NCBI GenBank assembly: GCA_024405115.1 | Contig: JAKSPD010000008.1 | Location: forward strand, 1 to 55,479 | Direction of reading: 5' to 3' | Source of the DNA: Lachnospiraceae bacterium | Lineage (GTDB): Bacteria; Bacillota; Clostridia; Lachnospirales; Lachnospiraceae | DNA length: 55,479 nt | Part shown: positions 32,247 to 41,256 of the stretch, piece after piece | Layout of the letters: each line of letters opens with the position of its first letter | How positions within the stretch are numbered: the stretch's first letter is position 1 | The notes under the pieces: model-generated | Databases searched by the model: none | Seen by the model: the letters and a program-made list of their open reading frames with translations, nothing else | What the model was told of the DNA's origin: nothing | Program-made: the position numbers and the translations under genes

Positions 32247-34172
32247 TTACCGCTTTACCGGCTTTTCCTTAATGGCACCGCTTGAGTATGCACCCAGGAG
32301 TTCCTCAAGCGCATCAGTCTGTTCCTGTAAGATTTTCCCAAGGTCCGTATCTGCTACACGTATTCTGGGATTCATGTATTCCACTGTTTCAAGGTGCGGG
32401 GACGTCTCCCGCCCTTCTTCAAACGGCTCATGTGAGGCAAGTGACAGGGCATGTGAATTGAAGATGAGCGTATATCCCGCAATTCCTGTCTTTTCGTGAT
32501 AAGACTTTGCAAGGCCACCGTCAATTACAAACACGCGTCCTCCAGCCTTCATCGCATGTTCCCCGGCCTTTTCGCGTACAGGTACATGACCGTTAATGAT
32601 GTGTCCCTTTACCGAATCCATCTCAAATTCATTTAATATCATCTCAGCAGTCGGTACTGTTTCGATGTATCTGTAATATGGGTTGAGTGTCTCCTTACGG
32701 AGTTCCTTTTCGTTTATGAAGTAATTCTCAAAAGTGGCCATCTTGTCCTTGCCGTAAAGCGGGCTTGCAGGACCGTTCCACAGATACCAGAAGATGTCAG
32801 TTGAGCCTGTCTTTTTATTGTATGCATCTTCAATCATGTCCTGAAAGCCGTCCAGAAGCGCCTTTCCCTTTACAGGTCCCTTTCCAAAGTCCATGGTAAG
32901 GAATGAACCGTCCTCATTGAGCGGGACACAGCCATGACACAGGAAGTTACCGTTCACCCTGCGGTAAACTCTTCCGCGGTCCATGAAATAACGAACATGG
33001 TCCTGCAGGAGTTTTGAACGTAAAAATGAGGTCTTTATGAGTTCAACGATTTCAGCCTCTTCCTTAGAAAGTTCATATGGGTATGAAGGATTGACCGTGG
33101 GAAGATATGTGTCCTTAAGCTCATAACGGCTCCCGCCGATTTCTAACGTCCCGTTCTCAAAATCAATCTTGTCCAGAAGCAGCCTTCCATCCATCTTGTA
33201 CTCCGGATGGCGCTTTATGAGCTGGCCCTCAAGCTTAAACTGTATGATGGCTGCCGCCTTCTGCATCCTGGCCGCCAGACTCGGATCAACGGAGTCGTAT
33301 ACATTTTCGTCAAGGATATGCGGACGGAACTGCTCACAGGGATCATCGCGGTAAATGTCATCAGCAAAAAGCGAAAAAGCGCGCAGATTGATGCCATATC
33401 CGTCCTGAAGGATGTCAAAGTTATTATAACGTGTTGAGATACGGAGCACATTAAACATGCAGGCTTCATTGCCTGATGCGGCTCCCACCCAGCTCATGTC
33501 ATGGTTGCCCCATACAAAGTCAACATCAGGGTACTTCATCATTTCCTCGATTACTACATCCGGGTGCGGGCCACGGTCAAAAAGATCCCCGAGGATATGA
33601 AGCTGGTCGATAGAAAGGACATGAATCAGGTTGCAGAGTTCCGTGATGAATATCTCTGTTCCGTCAGTATCAACGATGGTACTGATGATGTTGCTGAAAT
33701 AACGGTCCTTATCCTCACCATCCTCGTCAACCGTGAGCATTTCCTCAAGGATGTATGCATAGTCACGGGGCATCTTCTTACGCACCTTGGAACGTGTGTA
33801 TTTCATGGACACCTCACGGCACACCTTTATGAGCCTGTAAATGTTCACGCTCTGCCACTCGGCGGTGAATTCACCTGATTCGATTTTTTTCTGAAGGGTA
33901 CGTTCCGGATAGTAGATGAGGTTTGCAAGAGCCTGAAGCTCTGATTCCGGAAGTATGTTTGCAAACAGATTGTTGATCTTCCCGCGGATTACACCCGAGG
34001 AAGAACGGAGGAGATGTACAAAGGCCTTGTCCTCTCCATGGATGTCAGAGAAAAAGTACTCAGTTCCCTTTGGAAGGCCCAGGATAGCGTTAAGATTGAT
34101 GATTTCCGAACGGCATGCAGCCTTATCCGGAAATGATCTTGATAAAAGATTTAGGTATTCCAGGTCGTGCAT
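32247..34172 (-). CDS. fbp: Fructose-1,6-bisphosphatase, class III
   Basis: Dephosphorylates fructose 1,6-bisphosphate in gluconeogenesis. The 641-residue length and the metallophosphoesterase-like motifs FFSDIHGEDKAFVHLL (~40), HILGDLFDRGPHPD (~192) and VWGNHDMSW (~219) identify the Firmicutes class III enzyme. The C-terminus contains INGHVPV and IDGGLAKSYHEKTGIAGYTL. GGAGG precedes the ATG at 34172, 14 nt after trkH. Its link to K+ transport and phospholipid genes through one operon is unexpected. Confidence 0.96.
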   Translation of the reverse strand: MHDLEYLNLLSRSFPDKAACRSEIINLNAILGLPKGTEYFFSDIHGEDKAFVHLLRSSSGVIRGKINNLFANILPESELQALANLIYYPERTLQKKIESGEFTAEWQSVNIYRLIKVCREVSMKYTRSKVRKKMPRDYAYILEEMLTVDEDGEDKDRYFSNIISTIVDTDGTEIFITELCNLIHVLSIDQLHILGDLFDRGPHPDVVIEEMMKYPDVDFVWGNHDMSWVGAASGNEACMFNVLRISTRYNNFDILQDGYGINLRAFSLFADDIYRDDPCEQFRPHILDENVYDSVDPSLAARMQKAAAIIQFKLEGQLIKRHPEYKMDGRLLLDKIDFENGTLEIGGSRYELKDTYLPTVNPSYPYELSKEEAEIVELIKTSFLRSKLLQDHVRYFMDRGRVYRRVNGNFLCHGCVPLNEDGSFLTMDFGKGPVKGKALLDGFQDMIEDAYNKKTGSTDIFWYLWNGPASPLYGKDKMATFENYFINEKELRKETLNPYYRYIETVPTAEMILNEFEMDSVKGHIINGHVPVREKAGEHAMKAGGRVFVIDGGLAKSYHEKTGIAGYTLIFNSHALSLASHEPFEEGRETSPHLETVEYMNPRIRVADTDLGKILQEQTDALEELLGAYSSGAIKEKPVKR

Positions 34173-34186
34173 GTTTTAAGTCCTCC

Positions 34187-35632
34187 TTAGAACTTGTGCC
34201 AGGTACGGCGTGAGAAGAGAAGCATTATCGGGAATATCTCCAGTCTTCCTATCAGCATGTCTGCTGAAAGAATGAGCTTTGAAAAATGACTCAACCCGGA
34301 GAAATTTTCCATTGAGCCTACCAGACCGAATCCCGGTCCGATGTTGTTGAATGTAGCGATGACCGCCGAAATCGTAGTGTCCCATCCAAGGTCATCCAGT
34401 GAAACCAGAAGAATGGATGCGAACGTTAAAAGTACATAGATGAAGAAATAAGTTCCCGCTGAATGAATAACGTTTTCATCAACGGTCTTTCCGTCCATAT
34501 GGACCCTGATTATCTGCTGCGGATGAAGTATCTTCCTGCATTCCCTGATAAAGGCCTTGAAGGTGAGCATTACCCTTGAAACCTTGAGTCCGCCTCCGGT
34601 CGATCCGGCGCAGGCGCCTATTACCATGAGCATTATGAGTATCACCTTGTTAAATGCCGGCCATACATTCAGGTCAGTCGTGACGTAACCTGTCGTGGTC
34701 ATGATTGACGCGGCATGGAATGCCGAATCATGGAAGGCACGGAAGAAGCTGTCATAACATCCTTCCACCACAAGACATACTGACATCAGGATAATGGACG
34801 AAAGCATTATGATGAGATACCAGTTCACCTCCTCCATCTTAAAGGCGCTCTTTTTGTCACGCTTGAAAAGAAGAAGGAAATAGAAGTTAAAGTTTATTCC
34901 AAACAGCGTCACGAATATCGTGATTGCTGCCTGCTGCAAAGTCGTATAAGACGCACATCCGTCATTAAGTACAGAAAAGCCTCCTGTTCCTGCCGCACCC
35001 AGCCCGATGCACACTGAATCAAACAGCGGCATTCCAAGCAGCCTGAAAACGAGTATGGAGGCTATTGTCATTGCAAAGTAAATACCGTAAAGGATCTTTG
35101 CGGTATCCTGTGCCCTCGGGACAAGCTTTGAGATGGAGGGTCCCGGAGATTCCGCCTTCATGAGGTTCATCTGTGTTCCGCCTGACAGCGGTATAAGCGC
35201 CAGCATGAACACAAGTATTCCCATGCCACCAATCCAGTGCATCAGGGAACGCCACAGAAGGACGCTCTTCGGAAGTATCTCAACGTTTATAAGTATTGTC
35301 GATCCCGTGGTCGTAAAGCCTGAAACTGTCTCGAAGAAAGCATCGACAGGATCCGGAATTGCGCCTGAAATAATAAACGGAAGCATTCCGGTAAGTGAAA
35401 GAATGATCCATACCAAAGCCGTCGACACGACACCTTCCTTTGAAAGAAGGTTGCTTGTGCCGGGTTTTGCCTTATAGAGCGGGAAACCTATTACAAGGCT
35501 CGCGCCGATGGCTGCAAGAAACGGAACAACGCTCTCGCCAATAAATGCGGCAAACAGAAGGGGAATAAGCATTAATGCCCCTTCTATCATAAGTGCTGTT
35601 CCTATTACATATCCTACAACTAATAAATCCAT
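34187..35632 (-). CDS. trkH: Potassium uptake protein TrkH/KtrB family
   Basis: K+-translocating membrane subunit, 481 residues. The four pseudo-filter loops are visible: SGFTTTGST (~105), GAAGTGGFSV (~221), ASIMTTTGYVTTD (~311) and NNIGPGFGLVG (~443). It partners TrkA, encoded just upstream in the same operon. ATG at 35632 has only a weak Shine-Dalgarno. Confidence 0.95.
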   Translation of the reverse strand: MDLLVVGYVIGTALMIEGALMLIPLLFAAFIGESVVPFLAAIGASLVIGFPLYKAKPGTSNLLSKEGVVSTALVWIILSLTGMLPFIISGAIPDPVDAFFETVSGFTTTGSTILINVEILPKSVLLWRSLMHWIGGMGILVFMLALIPLSGGTQMNLMKAESPGPSISKLVPRAQDTAKILYGIYFAMTIASILVFRLLGMPLFDSVCIGLGAAGTGGFSVLNDGCASYTTLQQAAITIFVTLFGINFNFYFLLLFKRDKKSAFKMEEVNWYLIIMLSSIILMSVCLVVEGCYDSFFRAFHDSAFHAASIMTTTGYVTTDLNVWPAFNKVILIMLMVIGACAGSTGGGLKVSRVMLTFKAFIRECRKILHPQQIIRVHMDGKTVDENVIHSAGTYFFIYVLLTFASILLVSLDDLGWDTTISAVIATFNNIGPGFGLVGSMENFSGLSHFSKLILSADMLIGRLEIFPIMLLFSRRTWHKF

Positions 35633-35695
35633 GTTTTTAACTTGGAATCCTGACAGCCTCTCTGCCGTTCGGATGCCTGCCCGAAGGCGCGTCCA

Positions 35696-37051
35696 CTATG
35701 CCAGTATGTCCGCCAGTGACGCGATTCCCTTAAGTTTTGTCACAATAACGACTGAATCCCCCGCATGTATCTCCGAAAGTCCGGAAGGAATGGTGAAGCT
35801 GCCGTCCCTCATGATGCATGCAAGGATGAGTTCTTTCTTGAGATGCATGTCCTTAAGCGGAATGTTAAGTCCGGGATCTTCCGCCGTGGCCTTTAATTCC
35901 GTAATCTCAACGCGGTTTCCCATGTAACGGAAGAAGGCCTCCAGGTTCTTTCCTGCCCCGCTCTTACGTGCCCTCACGTACTGGGCTATTACGTCAGAAC
36001 AGATGACCTTCGGGAAAACCGCGGAATCAATGTCCAGTGACTCTATGACGTCACGCAGGTCAGTACGGTTGACCTTTGTTATTACCTTGTTGTGAGCATG
36101 ATCCTTTGCATAATTGGCAGTAACGATGTTTTCCTCGTCAATGCCGGTCAGCGCGACGAATGCATCCGCATTCATGAGACCCTGTTTCATGAGGAAACGC
36201 CTGTCAGTTCCGTCACCGTGGATTACCTCTGCCTTTGGGAACTGCTCAGAAAGTTGCTCACAGCGTTCAGCATTCTGCTCAATTATCCTTACATGGCGTC
36301 CCCTTGCAAGAAGAAGCTCCGTAAGATACCAGCATATCGCACCGCCTCCAGTAATGAGCACGTCTTCCGCCGATATGTTGTTGATGTTGTGCTCACCAAG
36401 GAACACCTGCATGTCGGAACGCTGGGTGACGAACGTGACCTCATCATCCGGCTCGATGACAAATGAGCCTCCGGGGATAAACACGCTGCCCTTGCGGTAA
36501 ACGGCACACGCCAGGATCTTCGACTTTGTCGACTTTCTCACCTCCATGAGGCTTCTTCCGGCAAAGCCGTACTCCCCACGGCAGTGAAGCGTAAAGATAA
36601 GTACCTTTCCTTCCGCAAAAGAGTCCACCCTTGAAAGGGCAGGGTACTGCAGGAGCGTGTAGATGTCCTTGGCCGCCTGTAATTCCGGATTGATTATCTT
36701 TGAAACACCCAGACGGTCGATGAATACTCCGGACTCATGGTAGTAGACCGGATTTCTCACCCTGGCAATGGTCTCCACTTCCGAAACCTGCTTTGCTATA
36801 AGGCATGAAAGAAGGTTCAGCTCGTCACTCGGACTTACTGAAATGAAGAGGTCTGCAGCCTCGATGCCGGCCTCACGTAAAACCTTTATGTCAGCACCGT
36901 CACCGCATACGGAAAGAAAGTCAAGTTCTTCTGACACGGCGTCAAGTGCCTTCTGTGATTTGTCAATGATTGCGACGGAGTTGCCGTCATTTATCAGAGT
37001 TGCCGCAAGTTCGCTTCCGACCTTGCCACATCCCATTATTATAATGTTCAT
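35696..37051 (-). CDS. trkA: Trk potassium transporter regulatory subunit TrkA
   Basis: Cytoplasmic nucleotide-binding (NAD/ATP) gate of the Trk channel, 451 residues. It contains two RCK units. The first Rossmann motif is MGCGKVGSELAATL (residues 6-19) and the second, VLITGGGAICWYLTELLL, is degenerate, as often in TrkA. TrkA-C domains follow each (FVIEPDDEVTFVTQ; SEIHAGDSVVIVT). GGAAG precedes the ATG. It lies 63 bp upstream of trkH. Confidence 0.95.
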   Translation of the reverse strand: MNIIIMGCGKVGSELAATLINDGNSVAIIDKSQKALDAVSEELDFLSVCGDGADIKVLREAGIEAADLFISVSPSDELNLLSCLIAKQVSEVETIARVRNPVYYHESGVFIDRLGVSKIINPELQAAKDIYTLLQYPALSRVDSFAEGKVLIFTLHCRGEYGFAGRSLMEVRKSTKSKILACAVYRKGSVFIPGGSFVIEPDDEVTFVTQRSDMQVFLGEHNINNISAEDVLITGGGAICWYLTELLLARGRHVRIIEQNAERCEQLSEQFPKAEVIHGDGTDRRFLMKQGLMNADAFVALTGIDEENIVTANYAKDHAHNKVITKVNRTDLRDVIESLDIDSAVFPKVICSDVIAQYVRARKSGAGKNLEAFFRYMGNRVEITELKATAEDPGLNIPLKDMHLKKELILACIMRDGSFTIPSGLSEIHAGDSVVIVTKLKGIASLADILA

Positions 37052-37063
37052 AATAAAACTTCC

Positions 37064-37789
37064 TTAGGTCATCGGAAGACCTATAAGTGCCCAGATGACC
37101 GCAAAGATAAGCGCGGGAAGATAATTTCCTGCACGGAATGTCTTCGGACGGATCATGTTGATACCAATCATGGTTATCATTACATTTCCAACCTGTGATA
37201 TATTTGCGAGAGCCTGCTCAGTCATAAGCGGCTCCATAAGGCCGGCCAGTATCGTAAGTCCGCCCTGGAGAATGAGTACCGGTACGGCTGAGAAGATACA
37301 TCCCTTGCCCATGGCGGACGTCATGAGGGCGACCGTTATAAGGTCAAGGACTGACTTCAGGAGGAGTATTGAATAGTCTCCGGTCAGGCCGTCCTGAATG
37401 GATCCGACCACTCCCATGGCACCCACTCCCACGATAAGCGTGGTCGTAACAAAGGCGTCTATGAAACCGCCGTCCTTTGCGCTTCCCGATTTCACCTTAA
37501 GCCAAGCTCCAAAGCGCTCCATGAAACCGTCAATGTCAAGGATTTCACCGACTATCGCACCGAGTACCATGCACACGATCATCATTACGGAGCCGATTGT
37601 TGAAATGGAGCCGTCACTGATCACAAATATCTTCGCCAGTGCCCCGCTTGCGCCGATGAACATGGTGCAGGCACCGATTCCCTTAATGACGGTATCCTTT
37701 ATGTTCTCCTTAATGAGCTTACCGAAAAGAAGGCCGAAAATTCCGCCGACGATTATTGCTGCCGTGTTGATTATTGCTCCGTACCTCAT
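37064..37789 (-). CDS. DUF554-family membrane protein
   Basis: A 241-residue protein with about seven hydrophobic segments. It begins GAIINTAAIIVGGIFGLLFG and contains GACTMFIGASGAL, and ends FRAGNYLPALIFAVIWALIG, the pattern of DUF554 (YdfK/YqgA-like). Function is not established for the family. GGAGG precedes the ATG; 12 bp separate it from trkA and 13 bp from the symporter gene, so it is embedded in the Trk operon. Confidence 0.88.
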   Translation of the reverse strand: MRYGAIINTAAIIVGGIFGLLFGKLIKENIKDTVIKGIGACTMFIGASGALAKIFVISDGSISTIGSVMMIVCMVLGAIVGEILDIDGFMERFGAWLKVKSGSAKDGGFIDAFVTTTLIVGVGAMGVVGSIQDGLTGDYSILLLKSVLDLITVALMTSAMGKGCIFSAVPVLILQGGLTILAGLMEPLMTEQALANISQVGNVMITMIGINMIRPKTFRAGNYLPALIFAVIWALIGLPMT

Positions 37790-37802
37790 TTATTACCTCC
37801 GG

Positions 37803-39008
37803 TCATTTACCCTTTACCGATTCCGCTATAATAAGGTTTGCCGCCACATCGCCCTCCACGTTCATGGTAGTGAATGCCATGTCAAGAAGACGGTAGAAGC
37901 CTGAGATCGGTCCCATAAGGTCTATGGGAAGGCCGAGTATTGAAAGGAATGACGCCCCTAAAACGATTCCGCCCCCGGGAATTCCCGGTGCGGCCATATT
38001 TATCAGGGTAGCCACAAAAACGAGGAAGACTATGGTTCCGAACGAAAGTCCTATGCCATAGAAATCCGATACAAACACCGCAAGACAGCAGAATGAGCAT
38101 GCACCGCCGCACATGTTTATGGTGCAGCCAAGCGGAAGCGTGAACTTTGAAATAGCCTCAGGAGCACCGAGGTCATTAATGCTTACATTGATGGTGGTGG
38201 GCAGCGTGGCCGCACTCGACGTGGTTGAAAGCGTCACAAGTGCGATCTTTCCGCATGCCTTAAGGAATTTCCCGACAGGCATCCTGGTAATGAGGCATGT
38301 GGGCAGTACCATTACGATGATGAACACCGCTATGCAGCAGAGCCAGCATGTAAAAATGTACTTTGCAAGTGATCCGAAGATTCCTGCACCGTACTGTGCC
38401 ACTGAAAACGCCATGAGGCTCATTACTCCTAAGGGCGTAAGTTCCATGAAATAGTGGAGCATTTTGAAGAATGCCGCCGAAAGGCTGTTCATCAGGTCAA
38501 CAACAGGTTTCCCCTGCTCCCCGACCGCAACTATTGCCACTGCAAAAACAATCGTGAAAATGATTACGGGAAGCGTGTCACCTGCTGCCATTGAAGCAAA
38601 AATATTCGTGGGAACGATGGTCTTTAAAAAACTGGTGACTGTCGGCGCCGCCACGTTTCCTTCATAAACGGGCGCGTTTTCAAATGATGCAGTAAGACCC
38701 GGTCTTATCACATAGGCAATCGCCAGTGAAATGGCTGAGGAAACGACGAACATGAGTACATAAAGTGCAACTGTCCTGAATCCGATCTTTCTTAAGAGCT
38801 CCCCGTTCCTTATATTGGCAATTCCGCAGAACACCGCGCAAATGACTATTGGGATGACCATGAGCTTTATGAGGTTGAGGTATATGTCACCGATTACCTT
38901 CACTGCTATCGAAAAATCCGGAAGCAGGATGCCGAATACAATTCCAAGCAGAAAACCTGCAGCCACCCTGAGGTACAGCTTATCTTTGTCAAAAAACTTC
39001 TTTATCAT
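37803..39008 (-). CDS. Dicarboxylate/amino acid:cation symporter (DAACS family)
   Basis: Glutamate/aspartate/C4-dicarboxylate-type carrier of 401 residues, with family segments IVVNLKL-type MVIPIVICAVFCGI (~48), the Ser-rich reentrant loop LVTLSTTSSAATLPTTINVS (~256-275), GCTINMCGGACSFCCLAVFV, and APGIPGGGIVLGASFLSILG (~341-360). The ATG overlaps the plsY stop (ATGA). The substrate is not determined by these motifs. Confidence 0.93.
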   Translation of the reverse strand: MIKKFFDKDKLYLRVAAGFLLGIVFGILLPDFSIAVKVIGDIYLNLIKLMVIPIVICAVFCGIANIRNGELLRKIGFRTVALYVLMFVVSSAISLAIAYVIRPGLTASFENAPVYEGNVAAPTVTSFLKTIVPTNIFASMAAGDTLPVIIFTIVFAVAIVAVGEQGKPVVDLMNSLSAAFFKMLHYFMELTPLGVMSLMAFSVAQYGAGIFGSLAKYIFTCWLCCIAVFIIVMVLPTCLITRMPVGKFLKACGKIALVTLSTTSSAATLPTTINVSINDLGAPEAISKFTLPLGCTINMCGGACSFCCLAVFVSDFYGIGLSFGTIVFLVFVATLINMAAPGIPGGGIVLGASFLSILGLPIDLMGPISGFYRLLDMAFTTMNVEGDVAANLIIAESVKGK

Positions 39009-39595
39009 CTGTGTCCGGGGGAAAATTTTCCCTCTTCTCCTTTCATTAAACGCTTTATATTGCTTCTGTGCATGTAGATCACAAGAAGTCCGGTAAACAC
39101 TCCCAGAAGTCTCAGCGGAAGTGAGGGCGTTACAAAAAACACCGCTATAATCAGCACTACCGCCGCCGTGAGCGATGATACTGAAACTATTTTTGTCTTT
39201 ACGGCCACCAGAAGGAATATGATGAGCATCACAAGGAAAAGCTTCCAGTCAATGAGCGCCGCAACACACGCACCTGTGGAAACCGCCTTTCCGCCCTTAA
39301 ATCCGAAGTACAGCGGAAAGCAGTGACCTATGAGGCAGAATGCCCCTCCTATGAACATCCCCCATTCTCCCGCGAAATATTTTCCGAAATACATGGCCAG
39401 AACGCACTTTATGAAATCACAAATAAATGTGATTATACCCGGACGCCAGCCGAAGGTCCTTGCCACGTTGGTGGCACCTGCGTTACCGCTGCCATGGTCT
39501 CTCACATCGTCGTGATAAACATATCTGGTGATTATTATCGAGCCGCTCACGGAACCTATAAGGTATCCGAAAACGGCAGTCAGAACATATTTCAT
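39005..39595 (-). CDS. plsY: Acyl-phosphate:glycerol-3-phosphate acyltransferase PlsY
   Basis: Membrane enzyme that makes lysophosphatidic acid from acyl-phosphate, the first step of phospholipid synthesis. The 196-residue protein shows the three conserved loops: GSGNAGATNVART (~36), GHCFPLYFGFKGGKAVSTGA (~88) and the C-terminal YMHRSNIKRLMKGEE. It overlaps the genes on both sides by 4 bp (ATGA), showing tight translational coupling. Confidence 0.95.
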   Translation of the reverse strand: MKYVLTAVFGYLIGSVSGSIIITRYVYHDDVRDHGSGNAGATNVARTFGWRPGIITFICDFIKCVLAMYFGKYFAGEWGMFIGGAFCLIGHCFPLYFGFKGGKAVSTGACVAALIDWKLFLVMLIIFLLVAVKTKIVSVSSLTAAVVLIIAVFFVTPSLPLRLLGVFTGLLVIYMHRSNIKRLMKGEEGKFSPGHR

Positions 39596-40416
39596 TTATT
39601 TTCCTGTCCGTATAAGGCGCCAAAGCCTGCCAGTGTCAGTATGTCGTCACGGAGTGCGTCAAGCTCAAAATCACGGTATTTACCTGTCTTCTGTGCCCTG
39701 GTGATCAGGTTTATCACGGCACTTGCCTCATCGGCCGTAAGTGCCGTTTCTCCTTCCTTTAAGGGCATGCGGATCCGGCGCTTATTAAAGTAATTGATAC
39801 GGTACTTCTTTTCCTCAACTATACGGCTGTATTTTTTCTTTGAGAACTTTCCCTTCTTCAGGTTCTCTACGCACTGGCCCAGAAACTTTGCATCCTGGAA
39901 GGCGTCGTGAGCATCCACCGGATCAACGTAACAGATTTCACACAGCTCCGCCATCGAAAGCTGCCCGTGTGATTCCTTCCTGCCCAGAAGTTCGTCTATG
40001 AACGGCATTACGTCCGTGACACGCTTTATACATTCGTCAACCTCCTGGCTTCCCAGCTTACAGTGGCGCATCGTCTCCTCAAGACGCTTGCGGTCCTCCG
40101 ACCCGTAGGAATAAACCTTTACCGGCTCATACCCGTTCACGAATGCCACAAAATCCTTCATGGCACGTTCAAAGGAAGGTGCGTCCCTTAAGGTATAGGA
40201 ATTGATTCCCGTAAGGGCCTCCAGTCTTTTTGAGGCATGCACTCCTTTCGGAAGATGAATGTATGTGCTGAAAGTATCCAAAACAGAACCGCCGCGTACC
40301 ATCACCGCGCCGATCTGGACAACATCCTGGAATCCCTTATTCTGATTTTTAAAATCCTGACCGTTAAACTCAGTATCTATATAACAGTACGCCTTATCGC
40401 GTTCTCTTTCAGCCAC
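39592..40416 (-). CDS. DEDDh 3'-5' exonuclease-domain protein
   Basis: A 274-residue protein with an exonuclease fold: motif I YIDTEFNGQDF (residues 12-22), motif II segment SYGSEDRKRLEE, and motif III HDAFQDAKFLGQC (~173). A C-terminal region with KYRINYFNKRRIRMP has no identified domain. The start is GTG at 40416 with GAGGA upstream. First gene of a seven-gene operon running to fbp. The substrate (DNA or RNA) is unknown. Confidence 0.8.
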   Translation of the reverse strand: MAERERDKAYCYIDTEFNGQDFKNQNKGFQDVVQIGAVMVRGGSVLDTFSTYIHLPKGVHASKRLEALTGINSYTLRDAPSFERAMKDFVAFVNGYEPVKVYSYGSEDRKRLEETMRHCKLGSQEVDECIKRVTDVMPFIDELLGRKESHGQLSMAELCEICYVDPVDAHDAFQDAKFLGQCVENLKKGKFSKKKYSRIVEEKKYRINYFNKRRIRMPLKEGETALTADEASAVINLITRAQKTGKYRDFELDALRDDILTLAGFGALYGQENK

Positions 40417-40560
40417 GTTTAAAAATCCTCACATTCTTTCGCTGATTATACTCTATATGACCCTGATTATCAAGCATTACGCTTTTGACAGAAATGTTCT
40501 GAAGACGCCGTTTTCTTTAAACGCATCTGTAAAAGCCTTATTTTATGTTGCATTTCAAAA

Positions 40561-40580
40561 TTTCGGGGGGCCCCCGGAAA
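40561..40580. other. G+C-only palindrome in a divergent promoter region
   Basis: TTTCGGGGGG and CCCCCGGAAA form a 20-bp palindrome with one mismatched pair and no loop, set in A+T-rich DNA. It lies in the 240-bp gap (40417-40656) between the divergent exonuclease and ECF genes, upstream of the latter's promoter. It may be a protein-binding site. Confidence 0.6.
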
Positions 40581-40605
40581 ATGACTTAAGATTTCGGTCA
40601 CCTGC

Positions 40606-40634
40606 TTGAAAAGGACTGCCTGCGAGAGTATATT
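40606..40634 (+). promoter_or_regulatory. Promoter of the ECF S-component gene
   Basis: TTGAAA (40606-40611), a 17-bp spacer and TATATT (40629-40634) fit a sigma-A promoter well. Transcription would begin near 40641, about 16 nt before the start codon, leaving room only for the Shine-Dalgarno site and no riboswitch. Confidence 0.7.
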
Positions 40635-40656
40635 AGCGGAAACGGAGGTGATATAC

Positions 40657-41232
40657 GTGAATAAGAATTCTGTCAAAAAGCTAGCTGAGGCCGGCCTCAT
40701 GGCTGCACTCTGCTTCGTCGGTTATATGGTATTCCCTGCAATTTCCGCTTCAGGAACAAAGGTTCATGTCGGAAACGCCTTTGTAGTCCTCGGAGCCCTC
40801 TTACTCGGTGGAGTATGGGGAGGACTTGCCGGGGCAGTCGGTCTTTCCATAGCGGACATCCTGAGCGGGTATGCGGCTTCGGCACCCAGGACCTTCATAA
40901 CAAAACTTGTCATCGGGCTCATCGTGGGACTCGTTGCGCATAAGATCTGCAGTATAAATGAAAAAGGTGATAAGAAGGCCGTTTTCAGGATTTCCCTTTT
41001 GGCATCGGCCGCAGGCCTTTTATTCAACTGCGTCTTCGAACCTGCCTTAAAGTATGTATGGTATACCCTTCTCACGCCTAACGCCGATAAGGCCGCTTCA
41101 GCCATAAAGGCACTCATGGCCGTGACTACCTACTCAACCATCATCAATGCCGTGATCAACACGGTAATTGCCGTCATCCTTTACAATATCGCAAGACCGG
41201 TCCTTAAAAAATCAAATCTTCTTCCAATGTAA
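40657..41232 (+). CDS. ECF transporter S component, probably pyridoxine-specific
   Basis: A 191-residue membrane protein with about five to six hydrophobic helices. It begins SVKKLAEAGLMAALCFVGYM and contains HVGNAFVVLGALLLGGVWGG, typical of ECF substrate-binding subunits, which capture a vitamin and pair with a shared EcfAA'T module encoded elsewhere. The gene lies 24 bp before a pyridoxal kinase, which points to vitamin B6 (PdxU-like) uptake. GTG at 40657 is chosen because GGAGGTG sits 7 bp before it and the promoter leaves no room for a longer protein. Confidence 0.82.
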   Translation: MNKNSVKKLAEAGLMAALCFVGYMVFPAISASGTKVHVGNAFVVLGALLLGGVWGGLAGAVGLSIADILSGYAASAPRTFITKLVIGLIVGLVAHKICSINEKGDKKAVFRISLLASAAGLLFNCVFEPALKYVWYTLLTPNADKAASAIKALMAVTTYSTIINAVINTVIAVILYNIARPVLKKSNLLPM

Positions 41233-41256
41233 TTTCTCATGTGGTAAACTCTTCTC

